The position numbers and the translations under genes are program-made. From NCBI GenBank assembly GCA_907163375.1, contig CAJQUW010008680.1:124001-188000 (forward strand): a DNA stretch of 64,000 bases, given 5' to 3'. The notes under the pieces were generated by a model. It saw nothing but the letters and a program-made list of their open reading frames with translations. It did no database searches and was not told the origin of the DNA. The DNA is from Prostheceraeus crozeri. Taxonomy: Eukaryota > Platyhelminthes > Polycladida > Euryleptidae. The first letter of the stretch is position 1, and each line of letters opens with the position of its first letter. Positions 46,801-50,687 of the stretch are shown here, one piece after another.

Positions 46801-48814
46801 ATCGAACTGATAATGTAGTGTTGCTTCTAAAACAAAAGTTTATATTTCATTTAAAAAGCTATATTAACTAAACTTGATATGCTTATCGAAGAACTTCAAT
46901 GAAAAGTAGACGTGATTATGATGCAGCCACTATGACTTCCGTCAGTCTGTGAAAAGCTCTCTGGTGAAAAGTGGCCTCCCACTGATTGATCGCACCTGTT
47001 TCAGAGTAACAGAAGATTTTAAGAATTCGGTCAGCTTTCTGATGTCAGGTGTAATCATTAGGGAAGAACGGGAGACCAGCGCATGTTGCCCGTTTTTAAC
47101 ATGCGCTGAATGGGAAGTGTCGCCTCTCGTAATTAACGCTCTCTGGTTTGTGTTGACAGTGAATGAGGTGAAACAAATAGAAACAAATAGAATGCATGAT
47201 CTGAATTATGAATATTAGTAAGTGATATTATCCAGTTCCAGCTATCTTGGCAGCACGAATTATATAATAGTTATGGTTTGGAAAATTTCCGAACAACGAT
47301 AGATCGACTTTAAGATTTGCAATGAGCAAGTTAGTGAAATTTCGACGTGTATTCATTAAACATCACTTTAAACACTACTTTCGAACTTTTTCTACTTTTA
47401 AATAACTGATGACAAATCGCCTGAGTTAATGCGCCTGAAATAATATATGCTACTTTTTGTAAACATAATAATCAAATATTGAGTTGCATCCTCAGTTGAA
47501 AAATGGAAACAAGCTCAATAGCTGCCATTTCATCCAATGTCAGGAATCATCAGCAATCATAGTCTATATCTCTCAACATCGACACAACTCTCTATTTAAA
47601 GTTGAGGCCATGCCCGGGTAAATTTGAGATTTTCAATTAGCAAGTTAATGAAATTTCGACTATTTCCTGATACTGGATGAAATAGCAGCTATTCAGGTCA
47701 CTCTATCATATAATATGAACAATGAACATTTATTTGAGAGAAAGATGTACAACACAAGCAAGTAGCACATGGACTTGTACTTATCATCACTGTAGAAAAG
47801 CATAATTACCATCCTTTAAAGCACAAAGAGCACAACCACATATTTGAATGCCGTAGAATTGGCATTTAGAAAATAGACTTCAGTAAAAACCATTTGATAT
47901 GCATAAATTTTCAAAAACTATTTAGGCAAGAAATGCGTCGAAATAGATCGGCAGACGTGTAACACGTGGAAACTTTATCATATAATGAACGAAGTGAATT
48001 AGCACATCGTTCACATTGAACTTCTTCCCTACGGATTCGGATTTTTTGAGCCATCGGATCGGATTCAATCCCTAATCCGATCCGATGCACATCTCTGATT
48101 GGTACAGCGCATCTATACCTTCTGTGGTATTATCCTATTTTGCATGTTTGGCAAACTAATTCATTGTTGCACCTACTTTGCCATCATGATATGTATAGGT
48201 GTTGCATAGGTATCTATGCAGTGTTAATTATGAATAGAATTGTAGAAAAATCGCATAATATATCTTAACCGAGTTGTCTGACTTACTGTAGTTACCACAA
48301 AGTCACAAAATTGTCGTAATTCATGCGATCCAGATGTACCCAGATTCAACACCCCACCCCCACCGGTGAACAGTTTGGATTTCGGCTTTATTCATGAAAT
48401 AAACTTCTCTAAATGTACGCTTCAATGTAAGTCTACTATTCTTCAATGTAGGTCTGCTAGACTAAGACTACTTGTTGTTCGAAGAAGGACACTCACAAAG
48501 ATGTAAAAAGTGCTGAAACTGAGGCTCATTGCTCATGTCAATTAATTGAATTAATTCTGAAATTACTTTACAATTAGACAGATTTTCCTATCAACTAGTC
48601 GGCTGAATCAAATCGCAATAATGTGATTCATTTTCTATTTGCAGACACTATCACAGTATGGATGACTTCGCGCGATACGCTATTTTGGACAGTGATGGCT
48701 CCACAGTGGCTGTGGGCCACAAATCAAGCTTCTGTCTGGAAGATTCTGAATGTCGTGGAGGCATCGACAAATACTTCCGGTGTGGACGAACCCCAGAAGA
48801 ACGTGGCAATCAAG
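1643..48814 (+). CDS. LOXL: Lysyl oxidase-like gene (LOXL2/3/4 type), internal part; four spliced exons
   Basis: Lysyl oxidases are secreted copper amine oxidases that oxidise peptidyl lysine in collagen and elastin to allysine for cross-linking. The LOXL2/3/4 group carries SRCR domains before the catalytic domain. Four exons are visible: 1643-1802, 5079-5222, 29220-29340 and 48645-48814. Each has an AG acceptor and a GT donor, and phases fit at every junction: one base plus two at the first two junctions, two plus one at the third. The spliced reading gives an SRCR C-terminal half, a linker with QCALEENCL, the start of the oxidase domain (RVLLRFSS, QWHYHTCHR), then HYHSM and GHKSSFCLEDSEC. 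The copper histidines HRHYH and the lysine of the quinone cofactor are present. Introns are 3.3, 24.0 and 19.3 kb and full of transposons. Signal peptide, earlier SRCR domains and C-terminal exons were not found. The family is clear; the exact paralogue is not. Confidence 0.9.
2028..2083. repeat. Perfect 14-bp inverted repeat (hairpin)
   Basis: ccggagccgtgtta at 2028-2041 is repeated inverted at 2070-2083. The loop contains gtcggagtcggagccgac. It may be the remnant of a small palindromic MITE. Confidence 0.6.
2090..3371. other. LOXL intron A, no gene seen
   Basis: Intronic sequence. Around 2790-2890 there is a run of CAATT/AATTG and TAATCGATTA motifs that recurs near 32270-32390 and 50480-50600, probably a degraded repeat family. 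No coding potential was recognised. Confidence 0.5.
3372..5041 (+). mobile_element. Tc1-type DNA transposon, full length, with TA target duplication
   Basis: The element begins cag followed by gtttcataaaaa and tggatca after a TA at 3370-3371. It ends with the inverted form before a TA at 5042-5043. The terminal repeats are about 30 bp and differ at a few sites. The interior carries one transposase gene. The 1670-bp length is typical of Tc1 elements. It sits in LOXL intron A and stops only 37 bp before the exon at 5079. Confidence 0.92.
3879..4884 (+). pseudogene. Tc1-type transposase (DD34E), frameshifted
   Basis: The first part (from 3879) has a paired-type helix-turn-helix region and the linker motif GRPRKTSKR. 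The second part, in the next frame (in register from about 4240 to 4884), holds the catalytic core: VVWSDEA (first Asp), FTDDNATCH (second Asp) and SPDLNPIENVW (Glu). The second Asp and the Glu are separated by 34 residues, so this is DD34E. A frameshift at about 4240-4260 separates the halves near KRWA, so no intact transposase is made unless the shift is suppressed. Both halves together have nearly the usual length of about 340 residues, and no other break is obvious. Confidence 0.9.
5079..5222 (+). CDS. LOXL: LOXL exon: SRCR to catalytic-domain linker
   Basis: The acceptor is ttccacag at 5071-5078 and the donor is gtaaga at 5223. The first two bases complete the split serine codon from the previous exon, and the last base starts a codon completed at 29220. 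The peptide LPDITPNVDV followed by QCALEENCLAPSA matches the conserved stretch before the catalytic domain of LOXL2-type proteins (there PDLVLN and QCAMEENCLSASA, from family knowledge). This match fixes the gene as SRCR-type LOXL rather than LOX or LOXL1. Confidence 0.88.
5400..7150 (-). mobile_element. Penelope-like retroelement, degenerate, minus strand
   Basis: On the minus strand a reverse transcriptase region (about 7150 down to 6397) is followed by a connector and a C-terminal GIY-YIG endonuclease (6103-5654). That order is diagnostic for Penelope-like elements. Downstream, near 5460-5560, the minus strand carries ttgataagtccgaaacgtcg, a 3'-region stretch often seen next to this endonuclease. 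The exact ends were not resolved. Confidence 0.82.
5654..7150 (-). pseudogene. Penelope-like polyprotein (RT plus GIY-YIG), broken
   Basis: Reading down the minus strand from about 7150 there is IPLRLIASCRNNPTEKLDW, a typical Penelope RT segment with a stop after it. Then SLNIKNIYTN and the catalytic ARYIDDVIIGPF follow (coded near 6530-6545). A piece with NSGIYLNKNSYLPNHVK (6376-6173) is the connector. The last ORF ends with FYIGKSSRPLHLRY, a GIY-YIG signature, but then diverges. At least one stop and two frame changes separate the pieces, so it is inactive. The N-terminus is missing. Confidence 0.82.
7193..8374 (-). mobile_element. pogo/Tigger-type DNA transposon relic with palindromic subterminal repeats
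   Basis: Inverted termini share ccg-n-atttttccatata, with TA dinucleotides outside (7191-7192 and 8375-8376). Near both ends variants of ataagccca or ataaaagtcca occur several times. One is part of a perfect 21-bp palindrome at 7270-7290. The interior encodes a CENP-B-type DNA-binding region on the minus strand (7560-7933). At 1182 bp it is too short for a complete pogo transposase, so it is internally deleted. Confidence 0.75.
7560..7933 (-). pseudogene. CENP-B/Tigger-type helix-turn-helix fragment
   Basis: From the minus-strand ATG at 7933 the protein reads KTRLKRKSYTIFAKSQIIET, the start of a CENP-B N-terminal helix-turn-helix. After a frameshift near 7815 it continues AASREMGISRKQLR. After one stop it has YPEIESKLIERLKIER, which resembles the second CENP-B-type HTH. 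No DDE nuclease domain follows. It is a broken DNA-binding half of a pogo-type transposase. The assignment rests on motif recognition only. Confidence 0.65.
8375..10189. other. LOXL intron B, no gene seen; homopolymer C/G tracts
   Basis: There are runs of C near 8541-8549 and of G near 8596-8609 and 8867-8884. A motif with ggggggcgagggttaatagtgg near 9785-9805 may be a MITE end. No supported ORF. Confidence 0.45.
10190..10363 (+). mobile_element. tRNA-derived SINE, copy 1 (plus orientation)
   Basis: It matches the reverse complement of 16222-16413 along its whole length. Shared parts are cgtggcac near the start, the box-B-like agaggtcgaaccccg, then ggaagtcgtcaggaa and caccgtccaag. The 5' part resembles an RNA polymerase III promoter of tRNA type. 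I did not find a clear target duplication for this copy. Confidence 0.75.
10364..12222. other. LOXL intron B, no gene; scattered short repeats
   Basis: Palindromic attcgaatattcg motifs occur at about 11384-11426 and recur at 14970-15020; they look like hAT-type MITE termini. The motif gtcggtytgatgacat appears near 11574, 11740 and 11910. No coding region was recognised. Confidence 0.45.
12223..14019. mobile_element. hAT-like element, degenerate
   Basis: The left end caggcctgtgattac (12221 on) is mirrored by ataatcacaggcctg ending at 14019. Both subterminal regions are rich in cctcaaa/tttgagg. The octamer agaatgca occurs at 12215-12222 and again at 14020-14027, an exact 8-bp duplication if the left end starts at 12223. 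Minus-strand ORFs at 13478-13771 and 13765-13962 lie inside, but I do not recognise them as a transposase. A ~40-bp piece near 13700-13745 recurs at 34078-34125. Confidence 0.65.
14020..16221. other. LOXL intron B, no gene seen
   Basis: AT-rich. Near 14970-15020 it holds attcgaatattcg palindromes like those at 11384-11426. Overlapping short ORFs at 15014-15375 are not recognisable and are probably chance or a decayed element. Confidence 0.4.
16222..16413 (-). mobile_element. tRNA-derived SINE, copy 2, with 17-bp target duplication
   Basis: On the minus strand it begins gcttggtcttcgtggc and has a box-A-like tggcacagtgg and a box-B-like gaggtcgagccccg. These are followed by ggaagtcgtcaggaaggg. 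The flanks gtttcttatccaattgc (16205-16221) and gtttcttatctaattgc (16414-16430) match at 16 of 17 positions, showing insertion by target-primed retrotransposition. It is a 192-bp element and encodes no protein. Confidence 0.88.
16431..17436. other. LOXL intron B, nothing recognised
   Basis: No supported ORF, RNA gene or terminal repeats were found. Confidence 0.45.
17437..17885 (+). pseudogene. C-terminal fragment of an APE-type LINE ORF2
   Basis: Two overlapping frames together show the end of a LINE polyprotein. The first (17437-17805) has LLERVKKRVKNLLG, then LQPLSVRRDVASLSLFYIYY and RSTRRANALACY. After a frameshift near 17790 the second continues ELRNQLPQTTFPDQ and, past a stop, NLDSFKRRADRFLM. 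This block is common at the C-terminus of Jockey/CR1-group LINEs. It is only a 5'-truncated tail and differs from the LINEs at 18249 and 22961. Confidence 0.75.
18249..19960 (+). pseudogene. RLE-type (R2/R4/NeSL-like) LINE polyprotein, broken
   Basis: The reverse transcriptase part has SWKAPGPDMV, NYRPITFLPTIWK, AWIDYKKAFDSIPHSWI, the QGD motif GIFQGDALSS and the catalytic YMDDLKLYAK (19028-19057). Later come KMMTMHKALHPKADVDRLYL and GGCGLIKIED, typical of the C-terminal region before the restriction-like endonuclease in this group. Stops occur after KKPIG (18879-18881) and near 18936, with a frame change near 19250 and another stop at 19769, so it is dead. The N-terminal zinc fingers are absent. 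The clade is inferred from motif style; no search was run. Confidence 0.82.
19961..21142. other. LOXL intron B, hairpins only
   Basis: Besides the hairpin at 20179-20265 there is a looser inverted pair aataagcgccg / cggcgcttatt at about 20079-20134. No gene was recognised. Confidence 0.45.
20179..20265. repeat. 30-bp inverted repeat hairpin
   Basis: The arms 20179-20208 and 20236-20265 match at 28 of 30 positions (gataattttccgtt in both) around a 27-bp loop. It looks like a tiny foldback element. Confidence 0.7.
21143..21941. mobile_element. Tc1/mariner-type MITE with long terminal inverted repeats
   Basis: The element starts cagggtgcggcataaaaaa after a TA (21141-21142) and ends in the inverted form before a TA (21942-21943). 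The inverted repeats extend about 200 bp on each side, including aaattttaatgtagtataac and the gcatttgaggaggagaga part. The interior contains a direct duplication (about 21383-21435 and 21583-21635, sharing gataatcatcatgg or gataattatcatgg). There is no transposase; the 90-residue ORF inside is spurious. Confidence 0.85.
21942..22778. other. LOXL intron B, nothing recognised
   Basis: No supported feature. The short ORF at 22562-22780 ends where the LINE tail begins and has no recognisable content. Confidence 0.45.
22779..25447 (-). mobile_element. APE-type LINE (CR1/Jockey group), 5'-truncated, with (TC)n tail
   Basis: On the minus strand the coding region is followed by about 160 bp of 3' untranslated sequence, an AATAAA at about 22802, and a simple (TC)n tail (seen as gagaga at 22779-22797). 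A microsatellite-like tail after the 3' UTR is usual in CR1-group LINEs. The 5' end is inside the endonuclease coding region, so the element is truncated as is common for LINE insertions. Confidence 0.85.
22961..25447 (-). CDS. LINE polyprotein: partial APE endonuclease plus full reverse transcriptase
   Basis: This is the longest ORF in the window, 828 residues without a stop. Residues 1-175 are the C-terminal part of an APE-type endonuclease (GGGVCAWIRRM, CGDLNNFD near 112-119, SDHNCL near 169-174). The first 60-80 residues of that domain, with the early catalytic residues, are missing. The reverse transcriptase follows: KAVGPDDVPP (near 385), FRPISIL (near 444), CIDLRKAFD (near 513), GIPQGSVLGP (near 571) and MYADDVTV (near 601). 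The C-terminal part has ASPVYGRLSEKN. The listed start is GTG; an ATG lies two codons in, but the true N-terminus is lost. The intact frame suggests a recent insertion. With no complete endonuclease it is not expected to move on its own. Confidence 0.9.
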   Translation of the reverse strand: MFMYTLQRTRSGVFHRFTTSDYMLLRDDRLNRVGGGVCAWIRRMLCPLLTSFVSEKPPFIEVISFKISRIYLFLVYIPPNLCRSSHSEISDFFDIELNHILNTDVHANFIVCGDLNNFDVRFFQENFDLHNCVQSATRLNSTLDFILLDSELRDFYNHAACIGPPLANSDHNCLILNPTSDITVNQKRLVKLWDYRKSNLEAFVKKLSEANFQSMYDEENDIDKMTSIFYDCFSPAITTVPCEYVMLTTTDKPWMSPLLKKLINSRWEAFRCKNWPLYHHFKEKVKTVIVKAKRTWALKNSSSPKDCWSVVNEIRGKTRISIIDSLISQVGGVYRFLDSVTEEFVGNFNPEDDSLQTHTSSPSQWNMNFTDVDVYRELMALNASKAVGPDDVPPRILKLGAPWLCAPLAFLFNQSIRKELFPKKFKMANVCPLPKTSQPEISEFRPISILSHLSKVFERLVLSRVKDCLINCYGNQQYAFRQNGSTTSALVKIADLVSMYMDDSDVAGVRVTCIDLRKAFDQLPHNRMINYFLDSNMEPGFVSWLSSYLSDRQNCVTVNGCFGPSFNSISGIPQGSVLGPYLFGAFIGIALKQLRGVDIVMYADDVTVIDAVHSVGSVDSSVPHVLQCVAKTGLKVNSIKSSQMVLRKHAICLPPMAHVHDFQLVASVRVLGFIFNDTLSWDEQVSGILKKSSQRMHVIRVLKKIMPVDKVIEIYHALITSLFMYASPVYGRLSEKNMLKLEKFQRKAHRTICGSDCECNGFPQLRSKFEDAATKFLLKCESAHNHPLHDIVPDRLRYSNKLRMPLCRTSKRSSSFLPWSTSLCNRRS
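25710..26069 (-). pseudogene. Possible C-terminal fragment of a Rex/CR1-type LINE
   Basis: The 119-residue minus-strand ORF begins with AVTTAKCFCRLFILRKLKRT followed by FSEELIFECYN. This recalls the motif after the RT domain in CR1/Rex LINEs (a KxRLFFLRKLR-type stretch). After that the similarity I can see fades, and parts in other frames look equally good, so it is decayed. It lies upstream of the 828-residue ORF in the same orientation but is not its missing 5' part. Chance resemblance is possible. Confidence 0.4.
26070..27627. other. LOXL intron B, nothing recognised
   Basis: No coding or repeat feature that I can support. Confidence 0.45.
27628..27808. repeat. Dispersed repeat, copy 1 of 2
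   Basis: It aligns with 31164-31345 at roughly 90 percent identity in the same orientation, sharing agcgaagcataaaaccaaaa and ttttttctgtcaggctgatc. The family is unknown and no ORF is present. Confidence 0.75.
27880..28450. repeat. Dispersed repeat family (related to 50270-50390 and 59200-59700)
   Basis: The part around 28130-28260 shares tcaattaagaatat and gataataagctataatgc with 50290-50390. The part around 27935-28145 shares cagaaactatttggtgc-type and gataacttttaaaac-type stretches with 59230-59500. All copies are in the same orientation. The class is unknown. Confidence 0.55.
29220..29340 (+). CDS. LOXL: LOXL exon: start of lysyl oxidase domain, first copper histidine
   Basis: This 121-bp exon lies between tctgtttcag and gtgagt. 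In the phase demanded by the previous exon it reads RVLLRFSS, then ENIGTAPFLPF, then DQWHYHTCHR. That is the usual opening of the catalytic domain (in LOXL2: LLRFSS and WIWHDCHR, from family knowledge). The last codon is split cg/a and yields the Arg between the first two copper histidines. A longer ORF in another frame (29268-29456) overlaps it and is spurious. The phase agreement on both sides makes this call strong although the exon is short. Confidence 0.88.
29341..30517. other. LOXL intron C, nothing recognised
   Basis: AT-rich intron directly after the 29220-29340 exon. No feature supported. Confidence 0.45.
30518..31030. mobile_element. hAT-type MITE with 8-bp target duplication
   Basis: The left end is cagggacgggcaaccttttt followed by gcgggtcac. 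The right side has cgggccggaggttgc, inverted, with the last few terminal bases lost. Flanks are ctttaaag (30510-30517) and ctttaagg (31031-31038), 7 of 8 matching. No transposase is present. Confidence 0.8.
31164..31345. repeat. Dispersed repeat, copy 2 of 2
   Basis: Pair of 27628-27808, same orientation. Shortly after it, at 31391, caggggcgtacataggat followed by poly-T and poly-G resembles the left end of another MITE whose right end I could not find. Confidence 0.75.
31499..31809. repeat. 87-bp imperfect inverted repeat
   Basis: Arms 31499-31585 and 31723-31809 share cagatgtcgggtgatggc and gattgtggaggaactttt-type stretches at about 90 percent identity, inverted, with a 137-bp spacer. The ORF at 31669-31905 lies over the right arm and is probably spurious. 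An (AT)n microsatellite follows at about 31930-31952. Confidence 0.75.
31953..34060. other. LOXL intron C, no gene seen
   Basis: There are CAATT-rich repeats near 32270-32390 and around 33320-33430. A GC-rich piece with ccgcggaccac and gcgggcc at 33960-34022 looks like a hAT-type MITE fragment. No ORF is supported. Confidence 0.45.
34061..34385. repeat. 38-bp inverted repeat, possible MITE
   Basis: The arms 34061-34098 and 34348-34385 share gaagtgtag and atgtcagcagctt inverted, with 34 of 38 positions matching. Part of the left arm also matches 13700-13745 in the hAT-like element. Confidence 0.65.
34386..37554. other. LOXL intron C, no gene; one degenerate duplication
   Basis: A loose direct duplication joins about 34622-34800 and 35026-35200 (both with ggtccatccatt, then gagatcag and ttcgaat). 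No coding feature was recognised. Confidence 0.45.
37555..37882 (+). repeat. Minisatellite of 33- then 43-bp units, each with a CRE-like palindrome
   Basis: Nine units begin ttgacgtcatccagtttgag or close variants. TGACGTCA starts at 37556, 37589, 37622, 37655, 37722, 37765, 37808 and 37851; the unit at 37688 has CGACGTCA. Steps are 33, 33, 33, 33, 34, 43, 43 and 43 bp. The longer units gained an extra gacgataac-type piece. TGACGTCA is the palindromic cAMP-response element bound by CREB/ATF factors. The ORFs over it (37423-37767 and two on the minus strand) are 11-residue repeats made by the 33-bp unit and are not genes. Confidence 0.9.
38332..40155. mobile_element. Unclassified DNA element with TIRs, copy 1
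   Basis: The termini are ggggcctgtttcataaaa and its inverse ending at 40155. Subterminal parts on both sides are full of actgat/atcagt and aagcagt/actgctt motifs, likely transposase binding sites or tandem decay. The middle (about 38750-39470) aligns with 60680-62080. No transposase was recognised. The flanking bases do not give a clear target duplication, so I leave the superfamily open. Confidence 0.75.
40217..41341 (+). mobile_element. hAT-type transposon with 8-bp target duplication
   Basis: Termini are cagggccgaccaaaaatgc and the inverse of cagggccgaccaaatatgc. Flanks are cttgtaat (40209-40216) and cttataat (41342-41349), 7 of 8 matching. Subterminal atgcataaaatgcat and gcgcattttatgcgc motifs occur. 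It encodes part of a transposase (40466-41107) and is internally shortened. Confidence 0.88.
40466..41107 (+). pseudogene. hAT-type transposase fragment
   Basis: The first frame has MIHVICLAHNLHGVAD, a hAT-core type CxAH motif, then KVFRKAPSRCRKLEE. After a frame change near 40655 the second frame (40676-41107) continues with GTWIEAVEYHLINYQTLKK and DISSKYGSIPRCLKQLQ. The combined segment resembles the core-to-C-terminal part of hAT transposases. The BED finger and the C-terminal dimerisation motif are absent. The flanking hAT termini support the reading. It is broken and non-autonomous. Confidence 0.7.
41350..42062. other. LOXL intron C, nothing recognised
   Basis: No supported feature. Confidence 0.45.
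42063..42375 (+). repeat. 29-bp minisatellite, about ten units
   Basis: The unit is ggtttatttcatgtattc followed by ttgaatcatcc or similar, repeated from 42063 and becoming degenerate after about 42300. Because 29 is not a multiple of three, the frame rotates and repeats every three units, which creates the spurious 68-residue ORF at 42082-42288. Confidence 0.85.
42376..43551. other. LOXL intron C, nothing recognised
   Basis: No supported gene. It ends with the left copy of the octamer gtttgtgt that flanks the P-type element. Confidence 0.45.
43552..47145 (+). mobile_element. Complete P-type transposon with exact 8-bp target duplication
   Basis: The left terminus cagagagcgtaaataacgag (43552 on) is mirrored at 47116-47145, a 30-bp TIR with 28 matches. 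The octamer gtttgtgt flanks both sides exactly (43544-43551 and 47146-47153). The TIR length, the CA start and the 8-bp duplication all fit P elements. The interior encodes a THAP9-like transposase. The 5' part contains a diverged duplication (about 43631-43790 and 43800-43905). Near the right end, agcgcatgtt and aacatgcgct form a perfect 10-bp hairpin (about 47079-47108). Confidence 0.95.
43918..46489 (+). pseudogene. THAP9/P-element-type transposase, lightly degraded
   Basis: An N-terminal THAP zinc finger begins CQAFGCNNRS (43924 on) and includes CKKWVINLR, RRVCSSYFE and AVPTI. The usual histidine of the C2CH set is Tyr here (CSSYF). A codon ATA at 43918 sits where a start codon is expected. 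The catalytic region has LSLDAMKI, KIICIVCDQ, YVVIDVPHCLKNTRN, YIQDHVENLFAVIRSHNG and YYIDGYLLHK. The frame is broken by stops at 44794-44796 and 44881-44883 and by a one-base frameshift near 45056. Otherwise it reads through about 2.57 kb without introns, and 45065-46489 alone is a clean 474-residue ORF. The few lesions suggest fairly recent decay. Confidence 0.93.
47146..48030. other. LOXL intron C, small inverted repeat only
   Basis: It contains the inverted repeat at 47517-47693. No gene was recognised. Confidence 0.45.
47517..47693. repeat. 30-bp inverted repeat, MITE-like
   Basis: The arms 47517-47546 and 47664-47693 match at 27 of 30 positions (aatagctgc and atttcatcca shared) across a 117-bp spacer. 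Confidence 0.65.
48031..48097. mobile_element. Solo hAT-type terminus
   Basis: The stretch ccgatccgatgcacatctctg ends at 48097. Inverted, it starts cagagatgtgcatcggatcg, a typical hAT MITE end, with internal atcggatcggatt palindromes. No matching left end was found, so the element is truncated. Confidence 0.5.
48645..48814 (+). CDS. LOXL: LOXL exon: copper-binding and LTQ-lysine region
   Basis: The acceptor is ctatttgcag at 48635-48644 and the donor is gtgaga at 48815. The exon reads HYHSMDDFARYAILD, then VGHKSSFCLEDSEC, then IDKYFRCG. HYH supplies the second and third copper-ligand histidines. The lysine in GHKSSF is the position that forms lysine tyrosylquinone in this family. The spacer RTPEER before GNQG is a little longer than I recall for vertebrate LOXL2. 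The exon leaves one base (phase 1). The next exon, expected to begin with ITLGC or similar and to contain DCQW, was not found in 48815-64000. Confidence 0.92.
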
Positions 48815-49208
48815 GTGAGACGTTGGGGTTGTCGGTTGATCATACTCCACAGATTATGCTTATATTTTCAATTATTTTATCCGTCTTTTATACAGTTATT
48901 GAACAAAAGGTAATGTGAGAGGCACTGATGCTTTCTTCCTAAATTCGCGCACGAACTTCTTGTTATTTTCAATTTGCAGATTGTCATCCAGCATCAGTAA
49001 ACGACAGTTCTTGAACTACAACTCCAGTCGTCTTGCAACTTTCGGGGGGTGAAACATTGCAAAATTTCATTTGTTTATGTAGATCCAGGTGCTACCGAGT
49101 GTGGCACACATAATAACCTAATGGCGTAAAGATCTAACATTCATTTAAAACTAGATTTATCAATCTGGAAACTAAATGCTGTCGAAAATCCCAATTAGCT
49201 CTGTCTAT

Positions 49209-49281
49209 TGGCTCGTAGCTCAGTTGGTAGAGCACAGGTCTAGTTAACCTTGGTCGTAGGTTCGAATCCTAACAGCCGCAC
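49209..49281 (+). tRNA. tRNA-Thr(AGT)-like gene or tRNA pseudogene/SINE head
   Basis: A canonical A box (tagctcagttgg) and B box (ggttcgaatcc) are present. The D arm gctc/gagc pairs. An anticodon arm aggt-ctagtta-acct gives anticodon AGT (Thr). The T arm is nearly complete. The acceptor stem pairs only with a one-base bulge and an altered 3' end (cagccgca), which argues for a decayed copy or a SINE head. A TTTT follows at about 49284. Confidence 0.55.
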
Positions 49282-49533
49282 ATCTTTTGCATGGCAATTT
49301 GATCTATCGTTTATTTAATTTCATTGTTGTTAATTGAAAATTCGATAACACCTTTCCATAAATAAGCCGTCTAGCCAGATGAACGGAAAAGAACTGGCAT
49401 TTTTCAATGACTTGAACGGCTTGGTGCAAAATTCATATTCACGGCGAACTGAGTGAACCAACAAAATCGCCAAATGAACACGGAACTGAGTGAACTGAGA
49501 AAATGCCTCGTTCGAATGCACTGTTACAATTAC

Positions 49534-50210
49534 TAGGGGTGCACCGAATGTTCGATTCGGCCGAACCCCGGTTTTCGTGATGGTTCGGCCGAACTACAGA
49601 ACCTTCTTGTATTAACTGAAATTTTTTTTCTGTCTTGAATATTATTCTTCGGGGTTTATTCTATCCAAGAATCTGCAGAAGACTCTAGCGTTTGCCTACG
49701 ATGGTGTGAAGCCTAGAGGCAGGACAAGAAATGTTGAAACTGTATATGTATTGGAAACCCAAATTGAAATAGCAAAACGAATAACGGTCACGAACGAAGC
49801 TCATCGTGAGTTCTGATATAAAAACATCTCGCCCCGAGATGCAAGCAGGCGGGAGTGGCGGTCCTTCCAAATCGTTCCCGCCTCCGAAAACATTCTTTCT
49901 GAGTACACCGATGATCACATACTGGTTAGATGCTCCTTTGCTGCAACTCGCAAGAGTGGTAATCTATCATTCTGCCGCTAACAGTTCAGGGGGTCCTCCA
50001 TTCGCTCAAGGAGCGGCAATTTCATCCACCTTAATCTAAGGCACGCAGTCATCCTCCTTAATCTACACCAAATCACCTCGTGTTGGCTCAGAAGAAAATA
50101 TCAATAGGCTCGGCCGGTTCGGTTCGGCCTGGCTCAGCCGAACCTTCTTGATGTTCGGCAAAAGTATTGGCTCGGCCGAACCTTAAAAATCGAGGTTCGA
50201 TGTACCTCTA
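49534..50210. mobile_element. hAT-type MITE with 8-bp target duplication
   Basis: The left end taggggtgcaccgaat and the right end (inverted tagaggtacatcgaac) form imperfect TIRs. They are followed on both sides by tandem ttcggccgaacc palindromes. Flanks are acaattac (49526-49533) and ataattac (50211-50218), 7 of 8 matching. No protein is encoded. Confidence 0.82.
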
Positions 50211-50269
50211 ATAATTACCTTTACGATAACTTTTACTTGTTTCAATATACAGTTGTCAGCATTAATATG

Positions 50270-50390
50270 ATGCATGAACTCTAGGTCTGTAATAGAGTTT
50301 GTTAATATTCACGTCCAATTAAGAATATAGCCACATGTATTCCGTGTCTACTCAAGTCGCAATCCAAATCGATAATAAGCTATAATGCGA
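50270..50390. repeat. Dispersed repeat (family of 28130-28260)
   Basis: It shares atgcatgaact, ccaattaagaatat and gataataagctataatgc with the copy at 28140-28260 in the same orientation. Class unknown. Confidence 0.6.
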
Positions 50391-50687
50391 CAGGTGAAAC
50401 ACGCAGTCCCATGTAGCCTAATTCGTCAATTGAAGCAACAGAGCGAAGATGTCCAAATCAAAAATTAGTCTATTCTAGCGGTAATGATAAATAATTGCAA
50501 TTACTTGATTAGTGGAACTATGCAACTGATTGCTTCCTGCTTCAATTAAAATGAATTGATTGCTTGTCCTAAATCAATTGCAATTAATTTTTGATATCCC
50601 TGTAGTACAGGCCCTCACTTTCAATATTCTTAGGTATTTCTCAAGGTTGTCGTAAAGAGGAAATTTCAGATGCATGTCCACATCCAC

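Noticed and set aside
48623-48913. 96-residue ORF overlapping the LOXL exon
   Set aside because: Another frame of the same exon; only frame 1 gives the LOX motif and ends at a consensus donor.
48979-49010. Possible next LOXL exon after ttgcag at 48979
   Set aside because: The sequence after it hits a stop quickly in the required phase and lacks the expected GC/DCQW motif.
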